Below the pieces are notes generated by a model that saw nothing but the letters and a program-made list of their open reading frames with translations, did not search any database and was not told where the DNA came from. A program made the position numbers and the translations under genes. Below are positions 12,901 to 24,800 of a stretch of 64,000 nucleotides of DNA, in pieces. Positions within the stretch are counted from its first letter, which is position 1. Each line of letters starts with the position of its first letter. This DNA comes from Aquila chrysaetos chrysaetos (Eukaryota; Chordata; Aves; Accipitriformes; Accipitridae), in the NCBI RefSeq assembly GCF_900496995.4, contig NC_044014.1, forward strand, positions 25,132,234 to 25,196,233, in the 5' to 3' direction.

Positions 12901-13880
12901 AGAAAGAATACAAGGCCAAATTCTTTGAAAAGGCTAGTGTCATTAACTTACTGCAGCTACATTGGCACCTGCTTTTTACTTCAACTGAAGCCACAACTTA
13001 GACTTGTCTTGGACCTCATAGTAACTACATCATCAAAAAAGCAAATTCTGTATGTTCTTCAGACTGCATTATGCTGCTGCAAAGGGCTGGCTGCTACCAC
13101 AGTCAGTTGATATACAGAATAAATTTTATTTCTGGAGCCATTTGTTTCTAACTCCTCTGTATCCTCCTGTCCCCTCCATTTGGATTATTTATAGGTTATG
13201 GAGCTCCTGAAGTTATGGTGCCTTGTTGAAGCTTTCATAAGTCATCTGTGCTGTTCACATCTGTGTTTTGGATCACCTTGGATAAATGACTGAGTACTGT
13301 CGGCCAGCTGCCAGTTTTTGATTTATGTTTCCTACAGACATTAGGAAAGAATAACGGTGCAAAATATGGTGCATCTGAAGAGGAATATTTTGTAATGACT
13401 GCTTGGTATGAAAATTGACAGGATGAGGGTCCTGTAAGTTTTCTCTATTTTGTCCTGACATACGCCTTTCAATGACAGATGGGGTTATTTTCAATACTAC
13501 ACTAGTGGGTTTTTAAATTACGTCAGATCACTCTATGTGTTTATTCACGTCTCATAAAAAAAAAAAAATCAATGAAAAATCCTATTTAGTGTGGTTAGAA
13601 ACCTCCACCTCTTTCTCACATACAGGCTGTACTAAGGTACTTCCCAACGATGGACCACAAGATCATACTGGAAAAGAGCATGCTATTTTATCTTCGAGGA
13701 GTACGGTTTTATGCCCTTAGCGTGGTTTAAGCACGTTCTGTTCTTCAGTTAGAAAAGCAAGATACCCCTGCTTCTCCCTTCAGCTGATCTCTGTGGGGAT
13801 TATGGATGATTTCTTCTTACGACTTCTAAGAAATATGCTGCCAACCATCTACGTGAGTTTCTTATACAGCTCCGATGAGT
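6986..13880. other. Intergenic region between DUSP13 and SAMD8
   Basis: AT-rich sequence with scattered short open frames (none above about 118 codons, most much shorter) and no recognisable domain. It has low-complexity stretches such as T-runs near 10211 and 10801, a GTTT repeat near 12359-12380, and A-rich/CA-rich patches near 10700 and 11798. No CR1 LINE 3' end (tandem ATTCTATG octamers) was seen. Two weakly gene-like frames (9759-9971 and 10344-10652, plus) resemble no family I know. Confidence 0.6.
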
Positions 13881-15200
13881 CCTGACTACACGTGCGCGCG
13901 TTTCAGACCTTCCTTTCCATCGGTCCCGGGCCGAGGCAGGCCAAGGAGCCATTCGCGTGTTGTACGGCCTGCACCCGGGGGGGAGGTTAACGACGGGACA
14001 CCCGGGTGTAAACGTGCCCGCAGGCCCCGGAAGCCGAAGCCCCCCCGCTCGGGCCACCGGCGAGGCGCCAGCGGGCAGCAACCCCTCAAGCGCTCCGAGC
14101 CCCCGTCGGCGAGGCCCGCGGTAACAACCCGGTAGGCACCCGCCGCCCACGGCCTAGTCCTGCACTGCGGCCGGCCCGGGGGCGGCGGAGACGGGCGGGC
14201 AGCGGCGGCGCCCCCTCCCGCGGCGGCGGCGGCCTCTCCCGGAAGCTGCCCGCGCGCCGTCCCCGCCCCTTCCGCCGTCCGCCAGGGGCTGGCGGCCGCC
14301 ACTTCCGGCCGGGTGATGGGGTGGTGGCGGTGGTCGCCGCCGCCGCCGCTGCCGCCGCCGGAGAGAAGGAGGGCGCGCGGGAGTCGCCGCCGCCGCCGCC
14401 GCCCCGGGGCCGGGCGCTGCGGCACCGCCACTTAGCGCTGCTGCCGCGGCGGTAGGTGAGGCGGGGCGGGGCGGGGTGCGGGGGCAGGTCCCGGTCCCGT
14501 CCTCCCCGCGGGGGTCGCGCGTCGTCCCGCAGCGGAGCGCGGTGCCCGGCGCCGGGCCCGCAGGGGCCGCCCCGGGACGCGGGGGAGACCCGCCCCGGCG
14601 TTGGGAGCTCGCCGCCGCCGAGGAACCGGGTCCCTGGGCGCTGCGCCCGGCTGGCCGGCGTGTGCGCGGCGCGGGCTGCGGGCGGGCTCCGCGGGTGTCG
14701 GGAGGGAAGGGGCCGCTTCCCTCCGGCGGCCGCGTCGGGGGAGGGCGGCTGCATCTGCCGCAGGGGGTGGGAAGCCTCTGATGTTGTCTGTTCGCGCGAA
14801 GATCCGCTCCGCCGTAATTAACGCGCGTGTCTCTCGCGGAGACGTCTGTCCCGAGGTCCGACCGCCACCCCGTGTCGGCAGGCTGTCGGCGGCGTCCCTG
14901 CGGGCTGCGGGTGCCGGCTTTTGAGGAAACCGGTCTGCCAGGAAACTAAAAATCACGCCTGTTTCTCGCTCAAGTTCGTCCGTCTGCCGTGGAGAGGACG
15001 AAGTGGTTTAGTCTTCGCGCCTGGTCCCGCCGGTTTCGTTCTGAACTTTGTAAGTTTGCCGCTTCAGCAGCGATCACCGAGGGGGGAAAAAAAGCCTCGT
15101 TAGGAGCCGGGGTGTGAACGGGAGGGTTTGTCGGGGGGGCGGCGGGGCCCGCGGTGCGCTCGGCGAGAGCGGCTCCAACAGCAGGGGGGTCGGGGGCGTG
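13880..15200 (+). promoter_or_regulatory. SAMD8: CpG island promoter of SAMD8
   Basis: About 1.3 kb of very CpG-dense sequence with CCG trinucleotide runs (near 14337-14361 and 14388-14402). ETS-type motifs are present: CCACTTCCGG at 14299-14308 and CCCGGAAGC near 14236. No TATA box is evident, as is usual for a housekeeping CpG-island promoter. The nearest plus-strand gene is SAMD8, 6.6 kb further right, so this is its likely promoter. Long open frames on both strands here (up to 222 codons) are by-products of high GC. Confidence 0.85.
14310..14455 (+). other. SAMD8: Predicted SAMD8 non-coding first exon
   Basis: The SAMD8 coding sequence begins in an exon preceded by a splice acceptor (AG at 21845-21846), so an upstream non-coding exon is required. 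The best donor in the CpG island is GGTAG|GTGAGG, cutting after 14455. The 5' end is a guess placed just after the ETS motif. Additional or alternative first exons are possible. Confidence 0.45.
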
Positions 15201-18200
15201 CTGGGAGCGTGCTTTTTTGTTGTAGCGGGTCTGGGAGGAGAGGGAAATCGTTTGGTTTCTCGTTCCTGTGTTAGCCTGCGCAGGAAGCAAGTCGTTTCTG
15301 GAAACGATGCTTTGTGTCAGCCCCGCGGTTAGGTAACAAAACAGCCGTACCAGGTCAAAGCGGGTATTTAGTTATCTTGCTATTTTCTCTGTCGATGGTG
15401 TAAAATTGGTGGGCAAAGTGTTTAGTTTTGAGTGAAAAAGTTTTTGAGCGCGTAGGATTTGGTAATTAACGAGGCAGCATGGAAGAGTGCTGTTACTGGT
15501 TTGCACGCATGCTGTTCGAGTTTCAGGATTAAATGGAGGAGTCTGCCCGTGTGGGACAGATTCTGTGTGAGTTTAAGGCCTGAGCGTGTTGAGAAAGTTG
15601 AAGCTGCAGGAATTGTTATCCGCTCTGTCTGTCAAATCTATGTTGTTAATGCGTTAGCTGGCCTCTCGGACTATTCACTTAATGATTGCTATTTTTTAAA
15701 AATAATACTTCAAAAGGGTAGGTTTTTTCAGCTCTGTAAGTTAATGGAATGAGAGGCAAATGAGAGGCAGTTCTAATGTTCACATATTTATTGGATTGTA
15801 ACTGAAGTGGTCTCATGGTTTTGTATTTGATGCTTCAGTTTGCAAAATTCATCTTACGAAAACCCAACACATGTTCTGGGTTGTAAGGTGACCTGATGGA
15901 AGATTCCACTTGCCCTAAGTATGCTCCATCTCCACAGAGCTCCCTCATGCAGCTGGACACGGTGTCTGTGCCACCTCCACAGAGCAGCTGATCATGCTGC
16001 GCTCTGGAGTGGCAAGAACTCGGCAAGACATTTCCTGGCATTTAAATGCCCCTCATGTTTGGTAGGGAGATATCAGAGGTAAGGAAATACCTGTGGTCTT
16101 GTTCTTCCTTTTGCTTTCTGTGATACAGAAAAAAGGTGGAATTAACTCGCAGAATTGGGGCAAAGTGATGTTTATACCCAGTGGAGGGAAACTCTTTGGG
16201 AAGTTTCATTAAGTTTTTATTGCAGAAATGCTACTTAGATGTGAAGGAAACATTCTGTAGGTTTGTAAAGAGCAAGAATTTTAAATTATCTTGTTTGCTA
16301 CTCTGTGTGATCTTCTTTTTGCTGGCTGCTTGTTTGGGGTTTTTTTGGGGTAGTACACAATTAAAAACACAGCTTGGCCTAGGAGTTGCAATCTCTCAGG
16401 CTCTATACTATCACTTTTCCTTATACAGAGCTCAGTTTTGCAGCCCGCTAAGCTGGTTGAGGTCCATAAGCCGTATTACATTATAAATATTTATTTGATA
16501 ATCACATAACTTTTAAAAGTTTTTTTTATTTCTTATTTATGTTAATGCATCTAAAATGAGGAAGGCTCCTAGATTTTCACTAGACCAGAAAGATCAGGTT
16601 GTAAATGATCGTAGAGAGTAAGAACAAACACAGTGTCACTTCAGATATTGTTCTGGTATTAATTTGGGTGGGGAGTTTGTTCATGTCTTCCCTTATTTCC
16701 ATCCTAAGATGCGGGGTTTGGGAAGAAAAGAAAGAAAGAAAAGGGGAAAAGCAAACCTAAATTGTTTTACTGCTAAGTTGTATAAGGATAAAGAGCAGCA
16801 AACGTTCTGTTATGAGATGGATATACTAGTTCTTGAAGTTGGAGGAAAAAATACTTGACACACTGTATTTAGCACGTGAAATGTTTGAGATCTTGTACAA
16901 ATATTAATGAAATACTGTGAATTACATTCTAAGATAAGTGGTGGTGTACTTGATCAGTTGTTTAAAAATCACTTGTGTGTGCCTTGAATTACGGTGGTAG
17001 GATAAAAAAAAATGTTTTGTTAGCTCGTTAGTACATTAGGACTTGAGCTGCTCTTAGTGTTCACTTGAGTATAGTACAACCCATTTGGTTTAATGAGGTG
17101 TAAAAGTCAGGGAGCAGTATGTATTCTATTCAGTTTGCTGCAACACCTAACTGCACTTAGTGGTTCTTAAGGCAAATATGTTTAGCTTTCAGGACTTTCT
17201 GTAGTAGCTGCTGACAGTTTTGCATGGAGGCATTCCAACAGAAAGACTCTTCTAAATGTATGGAGCTAATCTTTGATTTTACAGTATCAGTTCTGTATTT
17301 TCCACAATGCAGCACTGCAATGAATAATTCTTGAAAGGCACGTCTTCCTTGATGGTTTAAAACCTAAGACGTGCAATAAACTAAACAAGTGTTACTTAAT
17401 GAGATTTCTTACCTTACCTTACCTTCATAAATAGCACTAAGACCTTTGAGTACAGTTAAAATACTGCTGATAATCTCCCATACTAGAAATGTTTATGAAA
17501 CAACTCTGATAGCAAATTCACTAAGTCAAACTGAATGCAAGTTTTACAGGAATAGTTTGCATTTGAAGTTATTGTATGCTTGCTTCAGGAAAATACTTAT
17601 CCAATTTTCCGGTCTCACAGTGGGCGTTTTGCTATGTTTGATCAGTTTTATATATAGCATGGTAGCTATTGTATTAAAAAACCCTTGAAAAACCATGTAT
17701 TGTTTTTGGAAGTGTTCTTTTTCTCCTTTTGTTTACAAGATATTGTACTATATATGGTGGCATTTAGAAGGTAAAGATTAAGTCACTGTATACTATATGG
17801 CAATGAAACATTTGGTGCTATTTGCTTTAAATAAGCACTGAAGAATTTAGAGTTTTCAGGAAGAGCAAGTGACAAGTTTCTGATGCAAGTCAGCAGAGTA
17901 TCCGAGACTCTTGATGCATAACAAGGCAATGCTGTATGTTCTTTTTCCAGCACGGCGTTACTAAGTTGGTATGTGACAGTAGCCTTATTATTGCAGGCTG
18001 GCTCAGCGCACGTTTTTGTGTATGGCTTTTTTTTTGTGCTGGGGAGCCAAGGCCTCAAACCTCTTGTCTGCATTGTGAACCAGCAGCCTTTGTACAGAAA
18101 AATTTTCCCCATGGTGTGAGATGTCATGCTTCTAGGCCAGCAGACCCAGCGAAGGAGGGGCTGAGTTGAAATTGCCTATATTCGAACTTCAGCTTGAAAC

Positions 18201-21200
18201 CTTCCACAAAGAAATGTCGGTTAAATCATTTGAGATCCAATAGTTCTTTGGTGTCCTTCCTAAAATTCCTCTCAAGGATGGTGAGAATTGGACCTAGCTG
18301 GGGGGAAAAAAAAATCAAGAGGAATGTCAGCAAGGAGAGCCACAGGCTCTCCCAGGCACATGAGAGGGCAGGTGGTGAAGCAGTAATGGTGCTGGTAGAG
18401 TTTTGCATGCATGTCTGGAATAAACAAATCCAGTCAGCATTCTGCTAACTGCAGCAGATGTAACTAGGATCTTATTTAACCCTTCAGCTATGATTCTGGT
18501 GTAATCAAGTTTTGTTTCCGTAACAAGACCGCAGCCTAAAATTAGTGTGAAATTAATGCTACTTTTCCTTGGCTAGAGTCGTGATTATCATATTCAACTT
18601 TCCACATTTTTATCTCAATGTACTGACTCGAAGTCAGTATGCTAGGAAAGCTAGGGACTTGGTTGACTGGCAGTAATTCAGTAGAGGAAAACATGATAGA
18701 ATTGTGGATAATCATTTTGAGAGAGATTAATTTTCCATATTTAAATACACATCTAGGAAAAACATTGTGCTAACAGCTAGGGTATACTCAGCCTCTCAGA
18801 GGCACCTCATTTCTTAAAATGCCCTAACCAAATTGTAGAAATGTTCATGGTTCATAACTTTTTTCTTTTTAAAAAAATTAATACTTCTACACATGTGCAT
18901 GAAGTTCATATTCAGTTGTGTTCATGCTGTTAATTGAAAGGCTGGGGAAGGAAAAAGGGAAACGGGACACATGATACTTAGAGCTGATGAGCGGACTAAG
19001 TATAAAGTCAGAGTAGCAGGAAAGTAATCAACTAGCTAGCTACAGACGTTGCTGATGTCAGGCAAAAAGTATATTTTGCCCTCTGACGCTTAAGTCTGTT
19101 CTTGCTCTGTGTTACTCATGTGTGTTATTCATCATTAAATAATGTTATCCATTATTTGGTTTCAGCGATAAAACCAGTAATGTAGAAGGCAAAGTAGTTA
19201 CCAGTGCTGTTTTCTTTCAGAAGAGCAGTACAGTTATCTAGGTGACTTGGTCTCTTCCACTATGTTAGTCAGTCTTGTGTTGCAGACTGGTAATGTTGGA
19301 AATGTTATGTAGTGTTCTTAAGCTTCAAAAAATGAACAGGAGCAGTTGGGCACAGAGATCTGTATTATATTGTATTCCAGGTGCTAAGATTATTAGGGTA
19401 AGTGTTTTTTACTATTTAAACTACAAAAGTGGCACTAAATGAGTAGTCTGAAGGAGAAGGCAGTTTCTGAGTTTAAAGAAATTGCCTTGTCATCAAAACT
19501 GAACTTAACTGTTGCTGTTGAGACGAAATCAGCTACCAGCTGAGTGGAATGGTTAAGTTTGTTTTGTGTAAGTGTTTGTTTCTTTTGTTGATTTCTTTGT
19601 CTTTTTTGAGTTGGTTAAATGTCTTGTCTTTGACAGCATTTAAAAATGGGAGCAGGTCCTATCAGGTGCATCTTAAGGTTAATGTAGACTTTCTCCCAGG
19701 TCCAGCCCATTCAGTAGTGACCTTTGATGGGTATGCTTACTCAGTGTTGTAAGGTTACCTTTATTGTACCTTTGGTAAGGGTTGATTTTTATTCCTGCAA
19801 TGCCAGATGAAGAAACACTAGGCTGGTGTTAGGCTACTTGACTTGTGACAAATGAGTAGAATTCTTGTAGCTTAGGGAGAGTTTCATGCTTTTGCCCTCA
19901 GAAGTTGCTTTGGTTAGAAGACAAATCAGTAAGTTGAGTGTATTTTTGGTGAGTCTAAATTCACTGCTTTTAGAAAACTTGTGATGATTACAGTGTTATA
20001 AAAAACAGTGATTACCAATTTTTTTCAGTATTTTATCTGTGTTTCTGAGTAAGGAAAGCTGGAAGTCCAGATAAGCAACTCAAGTTTGTTTGTTCTACTG
20101 GAGTAAGATAAAAATATGTAGTACGAAAAAGGTCAATTAACCGATCATGAATTACAAATTAAATGGACTTTTGAGAAACTAAAACTATGCATTAAGTACA
20201 TGTTGTTAATATACAATCAACTCCAGAGAGAATATCTTCAAAAGTACCACTCCCTTAGTTCTTTTAGAAGGGCAACTTTAATTTGTGCGTTCATTTTTCT
20301 TCTAAACTATTTCTTTTGCACTGCTCGGAAATCTCGTTGGACAAATTGAATCTTCTCTGATATACAATAAAATAGCGTGTGGTCCTGTTAGATGTATGCT
20401 GGAAGAAAAAGTTGCATCCAATAATTATGATAAGAGCTACTTCTAACAATAGGTACTGTACCTATTTAAAAGAAGTGAGAAGGGAAGAGCTTCTGGTTTT
20501 GGAAGAGCTGTGCCCCTGAAAAAGATGTAGAACTGTGCTGAATATTCATGATGGGTTTGAGTACCTGTTCACTGTATACAGAAGCTAAATAATAGATTAA
20601 GTAGACTGTTTCCTTGCGTTCATTCTGAAAACCTTGAATGATGTATGTGGCACTAGTGTATTGTACTATCGTGTATTTTCTGAGATTCGGTTGGCATGAT
20701 TGAAGCATTCTAGTTAATTAGACTGGTTTTTTCAAGTACAGAGGAGCTGTGAAATTGTAGCTGTTTCTTAGATGGTAGCTCTACATAAGCCACCAAATAT
20801 AAATTATGCACAAATCCATTCTGTCTTAAATATTGGATAAGCTTTTTATTACTTTTTACATCAGTGGTAGGCTTTCAAAGTTTTTTTTCATGTATTCCAC
20901 ATAACATTCTGTGGTTAATTTTTTTCTGGTGGTTGTTGTAAGTTGTTCTGGTGACTTGTCATCTCCATATGACTAAAATGTGGCTGAGATGTCTGGCCTT
21001 CCTTCAAACAATATTCTAGAATCAAGAAAACTATTGAGAAATCTGTGTTAAGAGAATACATCTTTTCTGGTTTTGGTGTGTTGTTATGCTATTTATTACC
21101 ACATCACTTTTGAAGATGCTTTGGAATTAAAGCTAATGCTTAATTTCTGGTAATGTTATTTTGAAAGCTGAATATTTTAAAGGATTTGCAATATAATAAG

Positions 21201-21846
21201 CATCTATCTTAATTACTGAGATCAAAGATAGAAATATGATGGCTTCACCATCAACATACAACTAAGATGCCTCAGGTCAATATTATTGTAGATACCTAGT
21301 CTTAGGTTTACTTGTGGCGGGGGGAATGTCATGCCAAGCTTCAGTATATATTTTAAAACAGTGGAATGTATTGGATCTGTAATGTATTATTTTAGCTTTA
21401 ATTCAGTTTTACATGGCTGCTGGCTATGCTTTCTTGCTTAGTTTGTGAAGTGCAAACAGTGGAAAAGGCTAATGATTAAGCTGGTATTTAAACAGTAATC
21501 TTTGTTTTTCATTGCTTAGTGTAATTAACAAACTGGGATTTATTTATTTATTTAACAAAAGAATAAAAGTAGACTGGGTACATCTAGGAAATAATTCTGC
21601 TTCTTGGTAGCTTTAAATTTCTACTTGGAAACAAATGAGATAATCTTAATTTAGTTTGCTTGAATAAAAAATGTTTTTAAAGCATTTTTATATTACTTAC
21701 CTAATAAATTATATGTCTTGTTATAGCTGGCTATTATATAAAAAGCCTTTGGCTAATTAAGCATCTAAAATAGAAAAAAATACACTGGCATTTCAGTAAT
21801 AGTCATTAAACATTCAGGTCTTGTCTCTTTCTCCAATATGTAACAG
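14456..21846 (+). other. SAMD8: SAMD8 intron 1 (predicted, about 7.4 kb)
   Basis: The stretch runs from the predicted donor at 14456 to the acceptor at 21845-21846. After the CpG island it becomes AT-rich. Open frames are short, and several start with non-ATG codons (for example 16181-16486 begins GTG). There is a short CTTAC repeat near 17408-17424 and an ATTT repeat near 21539-21556. No gene, RNA gene or mobile element was recognised. Confidence 0.55.
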
Positions 21847-21876
21847 GTCAATTTTATTGGTGGATAGAGAAGGATG

Positions 21877-24800
21877 ATGGCAGGCAATAACCAGTTTTGC
21901 ATTCGACGTTGGACTACCAAGAACGTGGCCAAGTGGCTGAAGGAAGAAGGCTTCTGTGAATATGTGGATGTTTTGTGCAATAGACACAGGCTAGATGGAA
22001 TTACGCTGCTGACACTTACTGAGTATGATTTACGATCCCCTCCTTTGGAAATCAAAGTCCTGGGGGATATCAAAAGGCTAATGTTGTCCATACGCAAACT
22101 ACAGAAACAACATATTGATGTTCTAGAAGAGCTGGGTTACAACAGTGATAGTCATGTTGGCACAGCATGCCCAAGTGTTGGTTCACTACAGGGTACAGAT
22201 TGGTTTTGTAATGGTGAAGTACCTCGGGACTGTGATGGACCAATTACTGACCTGAACGGTGATCAGTACCAATATGCAAATGGAAAAAACAAACACTCTA
22301 CTCGAAGACTGGACCCAGAGTATTGGAAGACGGTTTTAAGTTGTGTGTATGTCTTCATAGTGTTTGGCTTTACATCGTTTGTTATGGTTATTGTACATGA
22401 GCGAGTACCTGACATGCAAACATATCCACCTCTACCAGACATATTTCTAGATAGGTAAGAAATTTTCTTTTACAACAAAATAGTAACTTCATGGTTAAAG
22501 TATAGGCTGTCTTTTCTTCATTCTCAAAGTTTCATATGCTCTTGAAGATGCCTCTGCAAAATAGTAATTAGAATGTAGTAAACCCTTCTGCTAAGATTGA
22601 AATGTACATCAGTTAGATGCAGAGATTTAGTCTTCTCAGGAAAATAAATTGAGCTGTTGTTCTACCCCGTTTACACCTCATTCTACATCTTTAGCTAATC
22701 ACAACACAGGAATTAATTCATCCATCCTCTCATTCTACTAAAAAGGATGATGGTCACCTGGCATAGGTAAGCAGCCATATGCATTTTCTGAAATCTAGAT
22801 GCTGCTGTGAAGTTTAACATGTCTTGATATAGAAAAACTTTTAATGACGGAATATTTTGGTCTGCCAGTGAGCAAGGCAATTAAGAGGGAGTAGCATTGA
22901 TACTGTGTTTTTGCTGTCTCCCCACTGTCAACTTGTTGAAGATGGTTTAGGGAAACTCTGAAGTAGACTGAATAGACCAGCATCTTTTTTAATCGTAGAG
23001 TATCTATGTACCAAAACACTGTTGTGACTTACACAATACCTGCTCATTTTTTGTAGAAAATATTCCACTTCAGGCAGAAAAGAGACACAATAGCAAAGGT
23101 GAAATTCTGGTCATTGACTACAGATTTAATAGAGAATAAATGCTCCCTTTTGGAGAACTTACTGCCTAGAGAGTTTTAAAAGACAAGATAAACTGTTTAA
23201 GAAAGAGTTCAGTCTTTGTGATCTCCTTATTCCTGCCAGTAATTTCTGTTTTCGTGAAGTCAGTAGGAGTCTACTCTTTTGAGTAATTGTGCAGACTCCC
23301 CCATAAGTTTAGATATAACTCAGCAACGATGGACCATGTCGAGCAGTGGAAGAGGGGAGAGAGAACGGGAGCTATGGCATTACTGGATTTTGTTCCCAGG
23401 GCCTTACCACAGTATTCAGTGGGCAGGAGGATGGGGAAGGTCAGAAAGCAGCAGCTCACAAAACAATGCAAGGGGATTACTACAACGCTAGCATTTGAGC
23501 AGCGCTTTGCTACCACTTTGTATCAGGGGGAACACAAAACTATGAGGAGCAGCCTCTCTTGAAATCTGTCAATCTGTATTTTGGTGAAATTGCAGAGTGG
23601 AAGTTGTTACTGGTGCTCTATGTGTGCAGGAAAGTCTTAAATCTTTTGCCAAGCAAGGCTAAAAGGTTTGCATATAGTGATTATCACTGAAATCTAACTT
23701 CGAAAACATTTTTTACTTTCCCTAACGCTTTTCTGTGCAGTTCTGCTTCATTACAAGTATTTAGGATTTTAGGCTTTGTAGCATTTCATTAATTGTGTTG
23801 ACATGGCATTCTTATAAGCATAAGCAGCATAATTGACGTGATGCAAGTTTGTGTCAGAATGAAAAAGGTTGTTGGGAAACAATGGTAGAGGAACACATCC
23901 TGTTAGTAAATCACACGTAAATTAAGAGAGCATGCTAGGGATTTTCTTTGACTTAGTGAATTCTGTGTAAATGTCCACTGAAAATACATTATTAGAAATG
24001 AGATAATGTAATTCAAAAGTAATTCAAATTCTATTTAATTCAGTCTAACAAAATAATTTCTTGCTTTAGTTTAAACTATTGTCAGAGTTACTTTTGTAGT
24101 TAGAACTTCATATGTCTTTATTCTCAACACTGAGACTAGAAAGAAGAGTTAAGCCTTTGTATTGTAAGTTAACTTTCTTGCTTCATCCTTTTTTATAGCG
24201 TCCCTAGGATACCATGGGCTTTTGCTATGACTGAAGTGTGTGGTGTAATTCTTTGCTACATTTGGCTGTTGGTTCTTCTGCTTCACAAACACAGGTACAG
24301 TATATAAAATTGAAATTAACTGGTACTTTGATCGAGAGAAAGGACTGTAACAAGAATTTATGATGATTGTTTAAGACTTTCCAGTCAATAAGAATCTTGT
24401 AAGCTTCTAATATGCCCCTGTTAAAATGGATTAGGGAGGATTTAATCAAGAATGGTGACTTGTGAATCTTACAAAGGAGTAATCTGAATTTACTTTTCTA
24501 CCAGATTTATATGTAATTTTCTTCAGAACATATGTATTTCAGAGAGATGTCAGTATATCTCTCATACTGTAACAATTTTGTATATAAGAAAATCCTATGA
24601 GAATGAAATTCCACAGGATGGCTGAGCCAGCCTAGCAGCTTGCTGTCACTGAAGAGTAGAGAACCCATTTGCATGCCTGTGTATTTAAGTTACATTTTCA
24701 CCATTTTGTTGATTTTTTTTTTATCAGTTTGCCAACAGAAGGTGTGAGTGCCAAAGCTAGTACCAATGTAGCTGCAGAGGAGTGGAGCTGTACCTTTTGG

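Noticed and set aside
13886-14956. Large minus-strand open frames (up to 222 codons) in the SAMD8 CpG island
   Set aside because: Same GC effect, with mutually overlapping frames on both strands and no domain; no sign of a divergent gene.
16181-16486. 101-codon plus frame with a hydrophobic segment in SAMD8 intron 1
   Set aside because: It begins at GTG, lies in an intron and resembles no family; a hydrophobic run is common in T-rich sequence.
21765-22097. 110-codon minus frame
   Set aside because: Antisense shadow of the SAMD8 SAM-domain exon.
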